A DNA stretch of 64,000 nucleotides, taken from NCBI RefSeq assembly GCF_029893355.1, contig NZ_JARZAI010000002.1, forward strand, positions 62,001 to 126,000, given 5' to 3'. The notes beneath the pieces were generated by a model. That model was not told the origin of the DNA, ran no database searches, and was given only the letters and a program-made list of their open reading frames with translations. Of this stretch, positions 31,742 through 40,985 are shown in pieces; the first letter of the stretch is position 1, and each line of letters starts with the position of its first letter. This stretch comes from Kitasatospora sp. MAA4 (GTDB lineage Bacteria > Actinomycetota > Actinomycetes > Streptomycetales > Streptomycetaceae). A program made the position numbers and the translations under genes.

Positions 31742-34209
31742 CGATGGTGGACATCCAGAGGATCAAGGAGCTGCTGTGGCAGCGCGCGGCAGCCGCCGGG
31801 GAGGCGGACGAACTCGCCGTCGAACTGCTGAAGCTGGCGGTCGGCAACAGGGGTAACTGGACCAGGCCGTGGGACGGCGTGCTCGCCGAGGTGCGCGCGC
31901 TGCCGTCGGAGACCCGCACCACGCTCGCCGACGCCCTGGTGGCGCGGTACCACGCGGCCGAGGCGGGCCCGGTCTCCCGCGGCAACGCGCTGACCCTGAT
32001 CGGTGTCATCGCGCGCGGACTGCCCGGCGACCGGCTCTCGGTGGAGCGCCTGAAGAGGCTCGACGAGCTCGGCCGCCGGCACACCTTGTGGTACGGCGAG
32101 CGTCACGAGGTCCTTGCCGAGGCCGAACTCGACGCGGGCCGCCCCCTCGCACCCGAGGTGGTGGCCGTCTTCCGGCGCTCGGCCCTCCAGGCCTACGGCG
32201 ACGGGTCGGTCCTGGCGCTCGCCGACAGGCTCACCGAGCCCGTCCTGAACGTCGGCGAGGAATGGGCCGAGCAAGCCCTGCGGGACGCCCAGGGCAGCCC
32301 GGACTGGCAGGACCTCCTTCGGCACGCGACGACGGCCACGGCCAGCAGGCCCAGCCGCCAGTGGGAGCAGCGGGCCCGCATCCTGATCCACCCCCTCGGC
32401 GCCGACCGCGTCCGGACCACCCTGCTGCCCTGGCTCGCCCTCGTCGGCCGCCGCACCTTCGAGCTGGACCGCCAGGAGTACGAGCCCGACGTCAACAGCA
32501 GCTACGACCCCTACAACGCCAACGCCCTGCGCGGGCTGACCTGGCTGCTCGCCCTGCTGCCCGCTCACCCGGACACCGCCCGCGCCCTCGGCACGCTGGT
32601 CGAGACGTCGCTCAGGAAGGTGTCCGGGCTCGGTCCGCGCAACCCGAAGGTCGCCAACGCCGCTGTCACCGCGCTCTCCCGCATCGGCAGCGAACCTGCC
32701 CTCGCCGAACTCGCCCGCCTGGCCACCCGGGTGACCTACAAGGGCACGCTCAAGCTGCTCGACACCGCGTTGCAGACCCGGGCCGAGGCGCTGGGCCTGT
32801 CCCGTGAGGAGATCGAGGAACTCGCGGTCCCCGCCTACGGACTGACCGAGGTCGGCCGCGCCGAGCAGCAACTGGGCGAGGTCACCGCGGTCCTGGAGGT
32901 CACGGGCACCAAGGCGGTCCTCGGCTGGCGCAACTCCGCGGGCAAGGCGGTCAGGAGCGTGCCCGCCGCCGTCAGGCGCGACCACGCCGAGGAGCTCAAG
33001 GAGCTGAAGGCGGCGGTCAAGGACATCGACAAGATGCTCTCCGCCCAGAGCGAGCGCCTGGACCGGCAGTTCCTCGCCCGCCGCACCTGGTCCTACACCA
33101 CCTGGCGCGAGCGGTATCTCGACCATCCCCTCGTCGGCACCCTGGCCCGCCGCCTGCTGTGGACGGTCGACGGCACGACCGTCGGATTCGCCGACGGCGA
33201 GCTGCGCACCCTCGCCGACGCCCCGGCCCGCGAAGGGGTCGAGGTCCGGCTCTGGCACCCGGTGGGCCACGAGAGCGCCGAGATCGTGGCCTGGCGCGAC
33301 TGGCTGGAGCGGCACGGGATCACGCAGCCGTTCAAGCAGGCCCACCGCGAGGTGTATCTGCTGACCGACGCCGAGCGCGCGACGGGAACGTACTCCAACC
33401 GTTTCGCCGCGCACATCCTGCGCCAGCACCAGTTCAACTCACTTGCCGCAATCCGGGGTTGGCGCAACAAGCTGCGCCTGATGGTCGACGACACGGCCCC
33501 GCCCGCCACCCGGCGGATGCCGCAGTGGGGGCTGCGCGCCGAGTACTGGATCCAGGGGGAGGGTGACGACTACGGCGTCGACACCACCGAGTCCGGCAGC
33601 TATCTGCGCCTGACCACCGACCAGGTCCGCTTCTACCCGATCGGTGCGCCGGAGAACTCGGCAAGCTGCTACGGCGGTGAGTACGGCGTGTGGCTGGGGG
33701 CCGGTGTCGAGCCGGTGGAGCCCGTCCCGATCGCCGATGTCCCGCCGCTCGTGCTGTCCGAAGTCCTGCGCGACGTCGACCTGTTCGTGGGCGTGGCCAG
33801 CGTCGGCAACGACCCGACCTGGCAGGACGGCGGACCGGAGGGCCGCTTCCGGGAGTACTGGACGTCGTACGGCTTCGGTGAGCTCAACCAGAGCGCCGAG
33901 ACGCGACGCGTGCTGCTGGAGCGGCTGGTACCCCGGCTGGCGATCGCCGACCGCTGCACCATCGAAGGCCGCTTCCTGCACGTGAAGGGCGAGCGCCACA
34001 CGTACAAGATCCACCTCGGCTCGGGGAACATCCTGAGGACGCCGAACGACCAGTACCTGTGCATCGTCCCGAAGTCCGACCCGGCCGCCCCGCAGGCTGG
34101 TTACCTTCCCTTCGAGGGCGACCGCATGCTGGCCGTGATCCTCAGTAAGGCGATGATGCTGGCCGACGACACGAAGATCACGGACCCGACGATCCTGAGC
34201 CAGCTGTAG
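31738..34209 (+). CDS. DUF4132/DUF7737-type large protein of unknown function
   Basis: The 823-residue soluble protein's middle and C-terminal parts resemble the DUF4132 group (E. coli MolR/YehI relatives). The first about 380 residues are helical, HEAT-like repeats (RGLTWLLALLPAHPDTARAL; NAAVTALSRIGSEPALAELA). The end carries a compact domain (HTYKIHLGSGNILRTPNDQY) typical of this group. No catalytic motif is seen. It begins inside the stop of the 31349 gene. Function is unknown. Confidence 0.7.
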   Translation: MTMVDIQRIKELLWQRAAAAGEADELAVELLKLAVGNRGNWTRPWDGVLAEVRALPSETRTTLADALVARYHAAEAGPVSRGNALTLIGVIARGLPGDRLSVERLKRLDELGRRHTLWYGERHEVLAEAELDAGRPLAPEVVAVFRRSALQAYGDGSVLALADRLTEPVLNVGEEWAEQALRDAQGSPDWQDLLRHATTATASRPSRQWEQRARILIHPLGADRVRTTLLPWLALVGRRTFELDRQEYEPDVNSSYDPYNANALRGLTWLLALLPAHPDTARALGTLVETSLRKVSGLGPRNPKVANAAVTALSRIGSEPALAELARLATRVTYKGTLKLLDTALQTRAEALGLSREEIEELAVPAYGLTEVGRAEQQLGEVTAVLEVTGTKAVLGWRNSAGKAVRSVPAAVRRDHAEELKELKAAVKDIDKMLSAQSERLDRQFLARRTWSYTTWRERYLDHPLVGTLARRLLWTVDGTTVGFADGELRTLADAPAREGVEVRLWHPVGHESAEIVAWRDWLERHGITQPFKQAHREVYLLTDAERATGTYSNRFAAHILRQHQFNSLAAIRGWRNKLRLMVDDTAPPATRRMPQWGLRAEYWIQGEGDDYGVDTTESGSYLRLTTDQVRFYPIGAPENSASCYGGEYGVWLGAGVEPVEPVPIADVPPLVLSEVLRDVDLFVGVASVGNDPTWQDGGPEGRFREYWTSYGFGELNQSAETRRVLLERLVPRLAIADRCTIEGRFLHVKGERHTYKIHLGSGNILRTPNDQYLCIVPKSDPAAPQAGYLPFEGDRMLAVILSKAMMLADDTKITDPTILSQL

Positions 34210-34362
34210 TGGGTGCATGGTGCGATTTCCCTTGCCTGGCGCATTGGTCTAGTCCAAACTGATCGTCGGTCGGATCCCCTGCGGGAGCGGCCGCGCACGG
34301 CCCGCAATGCCGCCGCCGCCGGTCACGGTCGACCGGTCGCGGTCATCGGATGAGGGGATGCC

Positions 34363-37300
34363 ATGTCAGAGAGGACGTCGGCCACGGGGCTTCCCTGGGG
34401 AGGTCCGGCGGGAGAGCGGGGTCCGTTCGGCCCGGAGATCCAGTCGTTCCGCAGGCGGGCCGGGCTGAGCCAGGAGGAGGCCGCGTTACGGGCCGGGATC
34501 AGCACCAGGGCGCTGCGCGACATCGAGCGCGGCCGGGTCCAGCGGCCCCAGTCGCGCACTCTCCAGCGTCTGGGCCAGGTGCTGGGGCTGACCGGCGGCG
34601 AGTTGGCGGAGTTGCTGGCGGCCGCCCGTACCGCGCCACCGCGCGTCGACGGGCGGCCGCGCCTGCTGATCCTCGGCCCGCTCTCCCTTCAGCGCGGCCA
34701 GACGCCCGTACCGGTCAGCAGCCCGATGCTGCGCCGCCTGCTCGGACTGCTGGCGCTCAAGCACCCCGAGCCGTCCACCCAGCAGGAGATCACCGACACC
34801 CTCTGGCCGTCCGGGCCGCCGAGCTCGCACCAGAGCCTGATGCACACCTACATCAGCCAGGTCCGCCAGCTGCTGGAGCCCGCCGGTCTGCGGACCGCCC
34901 CGCCGCCGACCGTGGTCCGCACGCCCACCGGATACCTGCTGCAGGCGTCCCGGAACCAGATCGACCTGGGCCAGTTCGACGAGTTGCTGGCCCAGGCGAA
35001 GCACGTGCACCGCGCGCCCGACCCGAGGGCCGCGTACGAGTCGCTGACGCAGGCCCTCCAGCGGTGGCGGGGGCCCGTGCTGGCGGACGCGGACCCGGTG
35101 CTGCGCCTGCATCCGGCCGCGGTGGCGGCCAACGAGCGGCGGGTCGAGGCGGTGCTGCTGCACGCCGACACGGCGCTGCTGCTGCGGCGGCCCGAGGAGG
35201 CCGTCCGGGTCCTGTGGGACATGGTGAACACCGAGCCGCTGCACGAGGGTCTGCACGCCCGGCTGATCCTCACCCTCGCCAGCTGCGGGGAGCAGGCCGC
35301 CGCACTCAACGTGTTCAGCCGCCTGCGCGACCGGCTCGACGAGGAGTTGGGCATCGCGCCCAGCGCCGAGGTCCGCGACGCCCACCTGCGGGTGCTGCGC
35401 CAGCAACTGCCCCTCGCGCAGCGCCCCGAGCACCCCGCGCCCGCCGAACGCATGGCGCTTCCCGCCCAACTGCCCGCCAGGACCGGCCCCTACGTCGGGC
35501 GGCGGCGGCAGCTGCGGGACCTGGACGCCCTGGTCTCGCCCGACCCGGCCGGGCGCTCGCACGTGGTGGCGGTGGTCGGCGCGCCCGGAGTCGGCAAGAC
35601 CGCCCTTGCCACCCAGTGGGCGCACGCGCGGCGCGAGCACTTCGAGGACGGGCAGCTCTTCGTCGACCTGCGCGGCCATTCCGCGCTCCCGACGCTGCGT
35701 CCCGCGGACGTCCTGGCCCAGTTCCTCCGGGCCCTGGGCGCCCCGCCCGACCAGCTGCCCGCGGACGAGGACGAGGCCGCGGCGCTGTACCGCACGCTGC
35801 TCGCCGACAAGCAGATGCTGATCGTGCTGGACAACGCGCGCGACTCCGAGCAGGTCAGGCCTCTCATCCCGGGCGCCCAGCGCTGCGCGGTGGTGATCAC
35901 CAGCCGCAGCCGGCTCGCCGGGCTGGTCGCGAGCGACGGTGCCCGCCAGCTCGTGCTGGACGTGCTCGATCCGGACGAGGCCCGCCAACTGCTCGCCAGC
36001 ACCGTCGGCGAGAGGCGGGTCGCGGCCGAGCAGGAGGCGGCCGACCGGCTCGTGAAGGTGTGCGGCGGCCTGCCGCTGGCCATCCGGATCGCCGGTGCCA
36101 ACCTGCTGGCCCGCGACGCCGCCATCGCCGACTACTGCGCCGAGCTGGCGGGCGACGACATGCTCAGCCGGCTGCACATCGAAGGGGACCGGCGCTCGAC
36201 GGTCCGGGCCACCTTCGACCTCTCCTACCGCGCGCTCCCGGCCGCGGCCCAGCGGGTGTTCCGGCTGCTCAGTCTGATGCCCGGCCCGGATCTCACCGTG
36301 CACGGCGCCGCGGCGCTGGCGGACTCGACCTCGGCCGAATCGGCCGGACTGCTGGTGAGTCTGACGGACGCCCATCTGGTGCAGGAACGGGCGGCGAGCC
36401 GGTTCGGGCTGCACGACCTGCTGCGCTCCTACGCCCGGGAGCTGGTCAGCAGGGAGGAGGCGCACGCCGCCCGGCAGCGGCTCTTCGACTGGTACCTCTA
36501 CCACACCGAAGCGGCGGCCCGACTGCTGTACCCGGCGGAGCCGGCCTCGGACCCGTGCGCCGGCGCGGCGCCCTCGGCCGCGCTGGTCCTCTCGGACCAC
36601 GGCCAGGCCGCGCAGTGGCTGGACAGCGAGCGGGAGAACCTGGCCGGCGCCGTCCTCCAGGCGTCCGGCGCCGGCTTCACCGCCGTCGCCTGGCGGCTGG
36701 CGGAGAGCCTGCACGGCTATCTCTCGGTGGGGAAGTACACCGGCGACTGCCTCAAGGTCGCGACCGCCAGCCTGTTCGCCGCCGTCGCCGACGGCGAGCT
36801 GCGGGCTCAGGCCGCCGCCCAGTTGCGGCGCGGCGAATGCCACTGGGTGCTGGCGAACAACGCGCAGGCCCTGGAACTGTTCGGCAGTGCGCTGGAGTTG
36901 GCGCGGCAGGCGGACTGGCTCGACGGGCAGGCGCTGGCGCTGCGTCGGATCGGCGCCGCGCACCAGGAGAGCGGCGCCATGCGGCTGGCCTCCGATTACC
37001 TGTCCCGGGCCCGTGACCTCACCCGGCCCGGCAACGGCGCGGGGACCGCCGACGACGTCACCAACCTGGGGTTGATCTGCTGGAAGCTCGGGCGGCTGCA
37101 CGAGGCCGCCGAGCACTTCTCGCATGCGGCCCAGCTCTTCCGCGACCTCGACTCCTCCGGTGGGGAGGCGGTCTCGCAGACCAACCTGGGGATCGCCTAC
37201 CGCGCGCTGGGACGTCCCGGGGACGCGATCCGGGTGCTCGGCGAGACCCTGCCGATCCACCGGAGGAACGGCAACAGGCTCAGCGAGACGGTGGCGCTGT

Positions 37301-37887
37301 GCGGCCTCTCGGGCGCGTACACCGACCTGGGCGACCACTCCACCGGACGGCTGCTGGCCCACACGGCCCTCTCCGCCGCGCAGGCGCTGCGCAACCGGAG
37401 ACTGGAGGCCAACGCATTCCTCGTCCTGGGCGCCACGCAGGAGCGCGCACACGATCTGACCGAGGCGGCCGACAGCTACCGGGAGGCGGTCCACCTCGCC
37501 GAGGTGGTGAACGACCGCTTCCCGCAGGTCGCCGCGCTCGTCGGGCTCGGAGGGGTCCAGGCGCGCCTGGAGCCGCAGGCCGCCCTGCCCACCGCGGAGC
37601 GCGCCGTCACGCTCTCCCGCGAGGCGGAGTTCCGGATGCTCGAAGGCTGCGCGCTCAACGTCCTGGCCTGCGTACGGATACGGCTGGGCGACTCGCGGAG
37701 CGCTGCGGAGATCGGACGCGACGCGCTCGCCCTGCACCGCGAGACCGGGCACCGGCCGGGCGAGGCGCGCAGCCAACTGGCGCTCGGCTACGCGCAGTCG
37801 GCCCTCGGCGCGCGGGGCGAGGCGTTCGAGCACTGGCGCGAGATGCTGCGGCTCTCCCGGGCGATGGGCGGGGTCCGGATCCGCTGA
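34363..37887 (+). CDS. XRE-SARP-NB-ARC-TPR regulator (AfsR-like)
   Basis: The 1174-residue multidomain activator has an N-terminal XRE HTH (about 20-75: FRRRAGLSQEEAALRAGIST), an OmpR-type DNA-binding domain, a BTAD domain to about 350 (FDELLAQAKHVHRAPDP; ALNVFSRLRDRLDEELGIAP), an NB-ARC ATPase (P-loop VVGAPGVGKTALATQW; LIVLDNARDSEQ; CGGLPLAIRI) and C-terminal TPRs. Leu42 is encoded by TTA at 34486-34488, so full translation should need the bldA tRNA. It lies on the same strand just upstream of the biosynthetic cluster and is its likely pathway activator. GAGGGG precedes ATG 34363. Confidence 0.93.
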   Translation: MSERTSATGLPWGGPAGERGPFGPEIQSFRRRAGLSQEEAALRAGISTRALRDIERGRVQRPQSRTLQRLGQVLGLTGGELAELLAAARTAPPRVDGRPRLLILGPLSLQRGQTPVPVSSPMLRRLLGLLALKHPEPSTQQEITDTLWPSGPPSSHQSLMHTYISQVRQLLEPAGLRTAPPPTVVRTPTGYLLQASRNQIDLGQFDELLAQAKHVHRAPDPRAAYESLTQALQRWRGPVLADADPVLRLHPAAVAANERRVEAVLLHADTALLLRRPEEAVRVLWDMVNTEPLHEGLHARLILTLASCGEQAAALNVFSRLRDRLDEELGIAPSAEVRDAHLRVLRQQLPLAQRPEHPAPAERMALPAQLPARTGPYVGRRRQLRDLDALVSPDPAGRSHVVAVVGAPGVGKTALATQWAHARREHFEDGQLFVDLRGHSALPTLRPADVLAQFLRALGAPPDQLPADEDEAAALYRTLLADKQMLIVLDNARDSEQVRPLIPGAQRCAVVITSRSRLAGLVASDGARQLVLDVLDPDEARQLLASTVGERRVAAEQEAADRLVKVCGGLPLAIRIAGANLLARDAAIADYCAELAGDDMLSRLHIEGDRRSTVRATFDLSYRALPAAAQRVFRLLSLMPGPDLTVHGAAALADSTSAESAGLLVSLTDAHLVQERAASRFGLHDLLRSYARELVSREEAHAARQRLFDWYLYHTEAAARLLYPAEPASDPCAGAAPSAALVLSDHGQAAQWLDSERENLAGAVLQASGAGFTAVAWRLAESLHGYLSVGKYTGDCLKVATASLFAAVADGELRAQAAAQLRRGECHWVLANNAQALELFGSALELARQADWLDGQALALRRIGAAHQESGAMRLASDYLSRARDLTRPGNGAGTADDVTNLGLICWKLGRLHEAAEHFSHAAQLFRDLDSSGGEAVSQTNLGIAYRALGRPGDAIRVLGETLPIHRRNGNRLSETVALCGLSGAYTDLGDHSTGRLLAHTALSAAQALRNRRLEANAFLVLGATQERAHDLTEAADSYREAVHLAEVVNDRFPQVAALVGLGGVQARLEPQAALPTAERAVTLSREAEFRMLEGCALNVLACVRIRLGDSRSAAEIGRDALALHRETGHRPGEARSQLALGYAQSALGARGEAFEHWREMLRLSRAMGGVRIR

Positions 37888-37902
37888 ACGCCGGCCCGGT
37901 CA

Positions 37903-37968
37903 CAACTGCTCCGGCAGTTGCCCGAGTTCTGCCGGTTCCCGTGGGACGAGCGGCGGCGACCGGCAGAA
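37903..37968. promoter_or_regulatory. Two inverted repeats between the regulators
   Basis: CAACTGC/GCAGTTG (37903-37920, 4-base loop) and TTCTGCCGGT/ACCGGCAGAA (37927-37936 with 37959-37968) are both perfect. They may end the SARP transcript or act as operators for the next regulator. Confidence 0.45.
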
Positions 37969-38117
37969 CCGCAGGTCAGCAGCGGCACGTTCGGCCCGGG
38001 TCGGTCTCCCGGGGACTGCCGGTCCTCTGGTCCGACTGTAGGGGCCCGACCAGGCGGGCTCCGTACGGTGGTGGCACCCAAGGACCGTTTCCCCGTGCCG
38101 ATTCATGAGGTGACACG

Positions 38118-39155
38118 TTGTCAGAGCTCACGGTGCCCTTCGCCGCACAGCCCAGACGTCAGGAAGGGGTCGGCGAGGTGGACGAGTTCGCGGTCGCGTT
38201 CTACGAACGCGCCATCGGACGCGCCGACTTCACCCCGTCCGGGATCGCCGAGGAGCTGGGTGTCCCGTTGCGGCGCGCCGAGCAGGCGGTCGGCGTGCTG
38301 CGCGAACTGCGCCTGGTCAAGCCGGTGGAGGGCGGCGCGGACCGGCTGGTCGCGGTCAGCCCGGAGGCCGCCCAGATGGAGCTGCTGGTCCCGCTGGAGT
38401 GGGAGATCCACGACAGCCGTCGCCGACTGGCCGGATTCAAGGGTCAGTTGAGCTCCTTCGTGGCGGCGTATCAGAAGCAGGCCAGGAGCCGTGCCGAGGC
38501 GGTGGTGATCACCGACGACCCGGAGGAGATCGAACTGCGGCTGCTGGAGGCCGCGCAGGGCTGCACCACCGAGGTCCTGGTGATGCAGCCCTGCGTGGCC
38601 CGCGAGACCCGCGAGTTGCAGCTGGCCCGTCCGCTGGTGCTGGAGGCGCTGCGGCGCGGCGCGCAGGGGCGGATCCTCTACCCCCACACCGCCCGCGGCG
38701 ACTCCGACACCCGCGCGCACATCGGCGAACTCCTGCCGGCCGGTGGGCAGGTGCGCACCACCAAGGAGGTGCACGACCGCTTCCTGGTCTTCGACCGCAG
38801 GACTGCGTTCATCCCGGCCGGTGAGGGCGACGCGATCGCCGTCGTCTACGAGGGCGCGGTCGCGGCCTTCCTGGCCGGACTGCACGCCCGGGCCTGGGAG
38901 TCCGCCTTCGACGTCGACTCCGGCGCGGCCGGTTACGCCGGGACGCTGGAGGACCTGAAGGCGACTCTGCTCGACCTGCTGGCCTCCGGCGCCAAGGACG
39001 AGGTGGTGGCGCGCCGGGTGGGCATGTCCGAGCGGACCTTCCGCCGCCATATGGCCACGATCATGCAGGACCTGTCGGCCACCAGCCGCTTCCAGGCCGG
39101 CGTGCTGGCCGCCCGGACCGGCCTGGTCGACCTGGTCCTGAGGAGCGCCGCATGA
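38118..39155 (+). CDS. TrmB-like/LuxR-type HTH regulator
   Basis: The 345-residue regulator has an N-terminal winged-helix segment (DFTPSGIAEELGVPLRRAEQ), a central sensor-like domain of about 160 residues (PLEWEIHDSRRRL; IELRLLEAAQ; KEVHDRFLVFDRR) as in TrmB-type streptomycete regulators, and a C-terminal LuxR HTH (DEVVARRVGMSERTFRRHMA). The TTG start 38118 follows GAGGTG. It stands between the SARP gene and the diiron oxygenase gene on the same strand and is probably a second pathway regulator. Confidence 0.88.
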   Translation: MSELTVPFAAQPRRQEGVGEVDEFAVAFYERAIGRADFTPSGIAEELGVPLRRAEQAVGVLRELRLVKPVEGGADRLVAVSPEAAQMELLVPLEWEIHDSRRRLAGFKGQLSSFVAAYQKQARSRAEAVVITDDPEEIELRLLEAAQGCTTEVLVMQPCVARETRELQLARPLVLEALRRGAQGRILYPHTARGDSDTRAHIGELLPAGGQVRTTKEVHDRFLVFDRRTAFIPAGEGDAIAVVYEGAVAAFLAGLHARAWESAFDVDSGAAGYAGTLEDLKATLLDLLASGAKDEVVARRVGMSERTFRRHMATIMQDLSATSRFQAGVLAARTGLVDLVLRSAA

Positions 39156-39282
39156 GCCGGTTCGCCCGCCTCGCGTTCACTGACCGAATTCGGCAGCCGG
39201 TTTCGGGCATTGAGAAGCCGGTACCGGAATCCATACGCTGGAATCACCAAAGAGCCCCCGAGGCGAACGGAGACATCGCGCG

Positions 39283-40152
39283 ATGGTCAGCGATGTGATC
39301 GACCGAGACGACCGGTTCCGGGGAATCCTGGACCGGCTCGCCACCAAGTCGATCGACGACTACTACAACCCGTACCGGCTGTTCGAGTGGCCGGACCGAC
39401 TCCCCGAGGACATGTGGTGGATGAGCCCGGAGCTCACCACCACGTACGGGACGGAATGGGCCGAGAAGCTCACTCCGCAGCAGCTCCGCACGCTTTCCAA
39501 GCACGAGAGCATCAATTTCTACAGCCTCAACGTGCATGGCATCCGGGAACTGCTCATCGAGGTGGTCGGCCGGATCCACACCGCCGGTTTCGAAACGCCG
39601 TCGGAGTTCTTCCACCATTTCATCGGTGAGGAGAACGAGCACATGTGGTTCTTCGCCGAATTCTGCCTGCGCTACGGCGGGAAGATCTACCGGCAGCCGG
39701 CCGGCGCGGAGGCGACCGCCTCCTCGGCCAAGATCCAGAGCCTGCTGGTGTTCGCCCGCATCCTGATCTTCGAGGAGCTGGTCGACCACTTCAACTCGGC
39801 GATGGCCGAGGACGAGCGGCTGCACGAGACGATCCGCGGCATCAACCGGATCCACCACCAGGACGAGTCCCGGCACATCGCCTTCGGCCGCGAGCTGGTC
39901 GACCTGCTCCACCAGGACCTGTTGCAGACCGCCACCGAGCAGGAGCTGGCCGACATCTCCGGCTACCTGCGCCGCTACCTGAAGCACAGCTTCGACTCGC
40001 TCTACCACCCGCAGGTCTACCGGGACGCCGGCCTGGAGCGCCCGCACGAGCTGCGCCGGGCCCTGCTGGACTCGCCGGCCCGGGCCGAGGCCGAGCTGCG
40101 CACCTTCCGCAAGACCACCAGGTACCTCGAAAGGACGGGACTCATCCGATGA
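39283..40152 (+). CDS. AurF-like diiron oxygenase (putative amine N-oxygenase)
   Basis: The 289-residue helical ferritin-like protein has a diiron ligand set in the AurF arrangement: Glu75, Glu117-x2-His120 (IGEENEHMW), Glu164 or Glu165 (FEELVDHF), and His191-x3-Glu195-x2-His198 (HHQDESRHIAFG). The extra histidine before ExxH is the AurF hallmark. Members oxidise amines to hydroxylamine, nitroso or nitro groups, in some pathways on carrier-bound amino acids. The ATGA overlap with the amino acid:ACP ligase gene implies a joint function; N-oxygenation of an aminoacyl-ACP is my inference. A C-oxidation role cannot be excluded. Confidence 0.85.
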   Translation: MVSDVIDRDDRFRGILDRLATKSIDDYYNPYRLFEWPDRLPEDMWWMSPELTTTYGTEWAEKLTPQQLRTLSKHESINFYSLNVHGIRELLIEVVGRIHTAGFETPSEFFHHFIGEENEHMWFFAEFCLRYGGKIYRQPAGAEATASSAKIQSLLVFARILIFEELVDHFNSAMAEDERLHETIRGINRIHHQDESRHIAFGRELVDLLHQDLLQTATEQELADISGYLRRYLKHSFDSLYHPQVYRDAGLERPHELRRALLDSPARAEAELRTFRKTTRYLERTGLIR

Positions 40153-40985
40153 ACCGCCTGACCGGGAGCGACGGTGCACCCGCACTGGCCATCCTCGGGC
40201 CGCAGGCCACCCGGCTCGTCAAGGAGCTCGACCGGGTCTTCGCCGCATGGGGCCTCGCGGCCGGCGCCGAGGAGATCAGCGCCCCGCCGCTCTTCCCGGT
40301 GACCGACCTGGAGAAGTTCGACGTCTACACCAACTTCCCGCAGCTCGCCTGGGTGGCCGGCTCGCTCGATCTGACGAATGATCAGTTCAAGCCGGTGGAG
40401 GGCAGGTTCGGACCCGGCGCGGTGAGCGAGGCCCGGTACGGACTGCCGCACGCGACCTGCTACGGCGCGTACCTCTTCCACGAGGGTGACCAGGTCGCCG
40501 ACGACACCCTGGTGACCCTGGTCAACCGCTGCTTCCGCAACGAGGATCACTACAGCGGGCTGCGCCGCCTCGCCAGCTTCCAGATGCGCGAGATCGTCGC
40601 GCTCGGCAGCTTCCAGCACACCCAGCAGGTACTGGCCCGCTTCACCGAGCGGATCCAGTCCTTCGCCGCCGCGCTCGGGATCGACCTGGGCAGGGTGCCG
40701 GCCGCCGACCCGTTCTTCCGCAACGACAGCGGCCGCGCCCTGCTGCAGAAGCTCAGTCCGGTCAAGTACGAGTTCCAGTACGGCGACCTGGCGATCGCCT
40801 CGGTCAACACCCACCGCAACTTCTTCGGCGAGCGGTGCGGCATCCGGTTGGAGTCCGGCGAGCACGCCTACACCTCCTGCGTGGCCTTCGGGTTGGAACG
40901 CTGGCTCGCTGTCCTGACCGAGCACTTCGACGAGGATCTCGACGCCGCGCTGGCCGCCGTGCGCGCCGCCGCCGACCCGTCGTGA
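40149..40985 (+). CDS. Amino acid:[carrier protein] ligase (truncated class II aaRS homologue)
   Basis: The 278-residue protein keeps only the catalytic core of an atypical seryl-tRNA synthetase, with no tRNA-binding domain. Motif 2 is CFRNEDHYSGLRRLASFQMRE (residues 128-148; Arg130) and motif 3 is FGLERW (Arg251). The zinc triad of archaeal-type SerRS and of aa:CP ligases is present: Cys104 (HATCYG), Glu148 (MRE) and Cys244 (YTSCVAFG). Family members adenylate Gly or Ala and load the phosphopantetheine of a small carrier protein. A carrier gene and a PPTase gene follow directly. It replaces an NRPS adenylation domain here. Amino acid preference is unknown. Confidence 0.87.
   Translation: MNRLTGSDGAPALAILGPQATRLVKELDRVFAAWGLAAGAEEISAPPLFPVTDLEKFDVYTNFPQLAWVAGSLDLTNDQFKPVEGRFGPGAVSEARYGLPHATCYGAYLFHEGDQVADDTLVTLVNRCFRNEDHYSGLRRLASFQMREIVALGSFQHTQQVLARFTERIQSFAAALGIDLGRVPAADPFFRNDSGRALLQKLSPVKYEFQYGDLAIASVNTHRNFFGERCGIRLESGEHAYTSCVAFGLERWLAVLTEHFDEDLDAALAAVRAAADPS

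Noticed and set aside
34350-37016. Plus-strand 888-codon frame overlapping the SARP gene
   Set aside because: Arg/Ala/Gly-rich shadow frame; the SARP frame shows clear domains and a good RBS.
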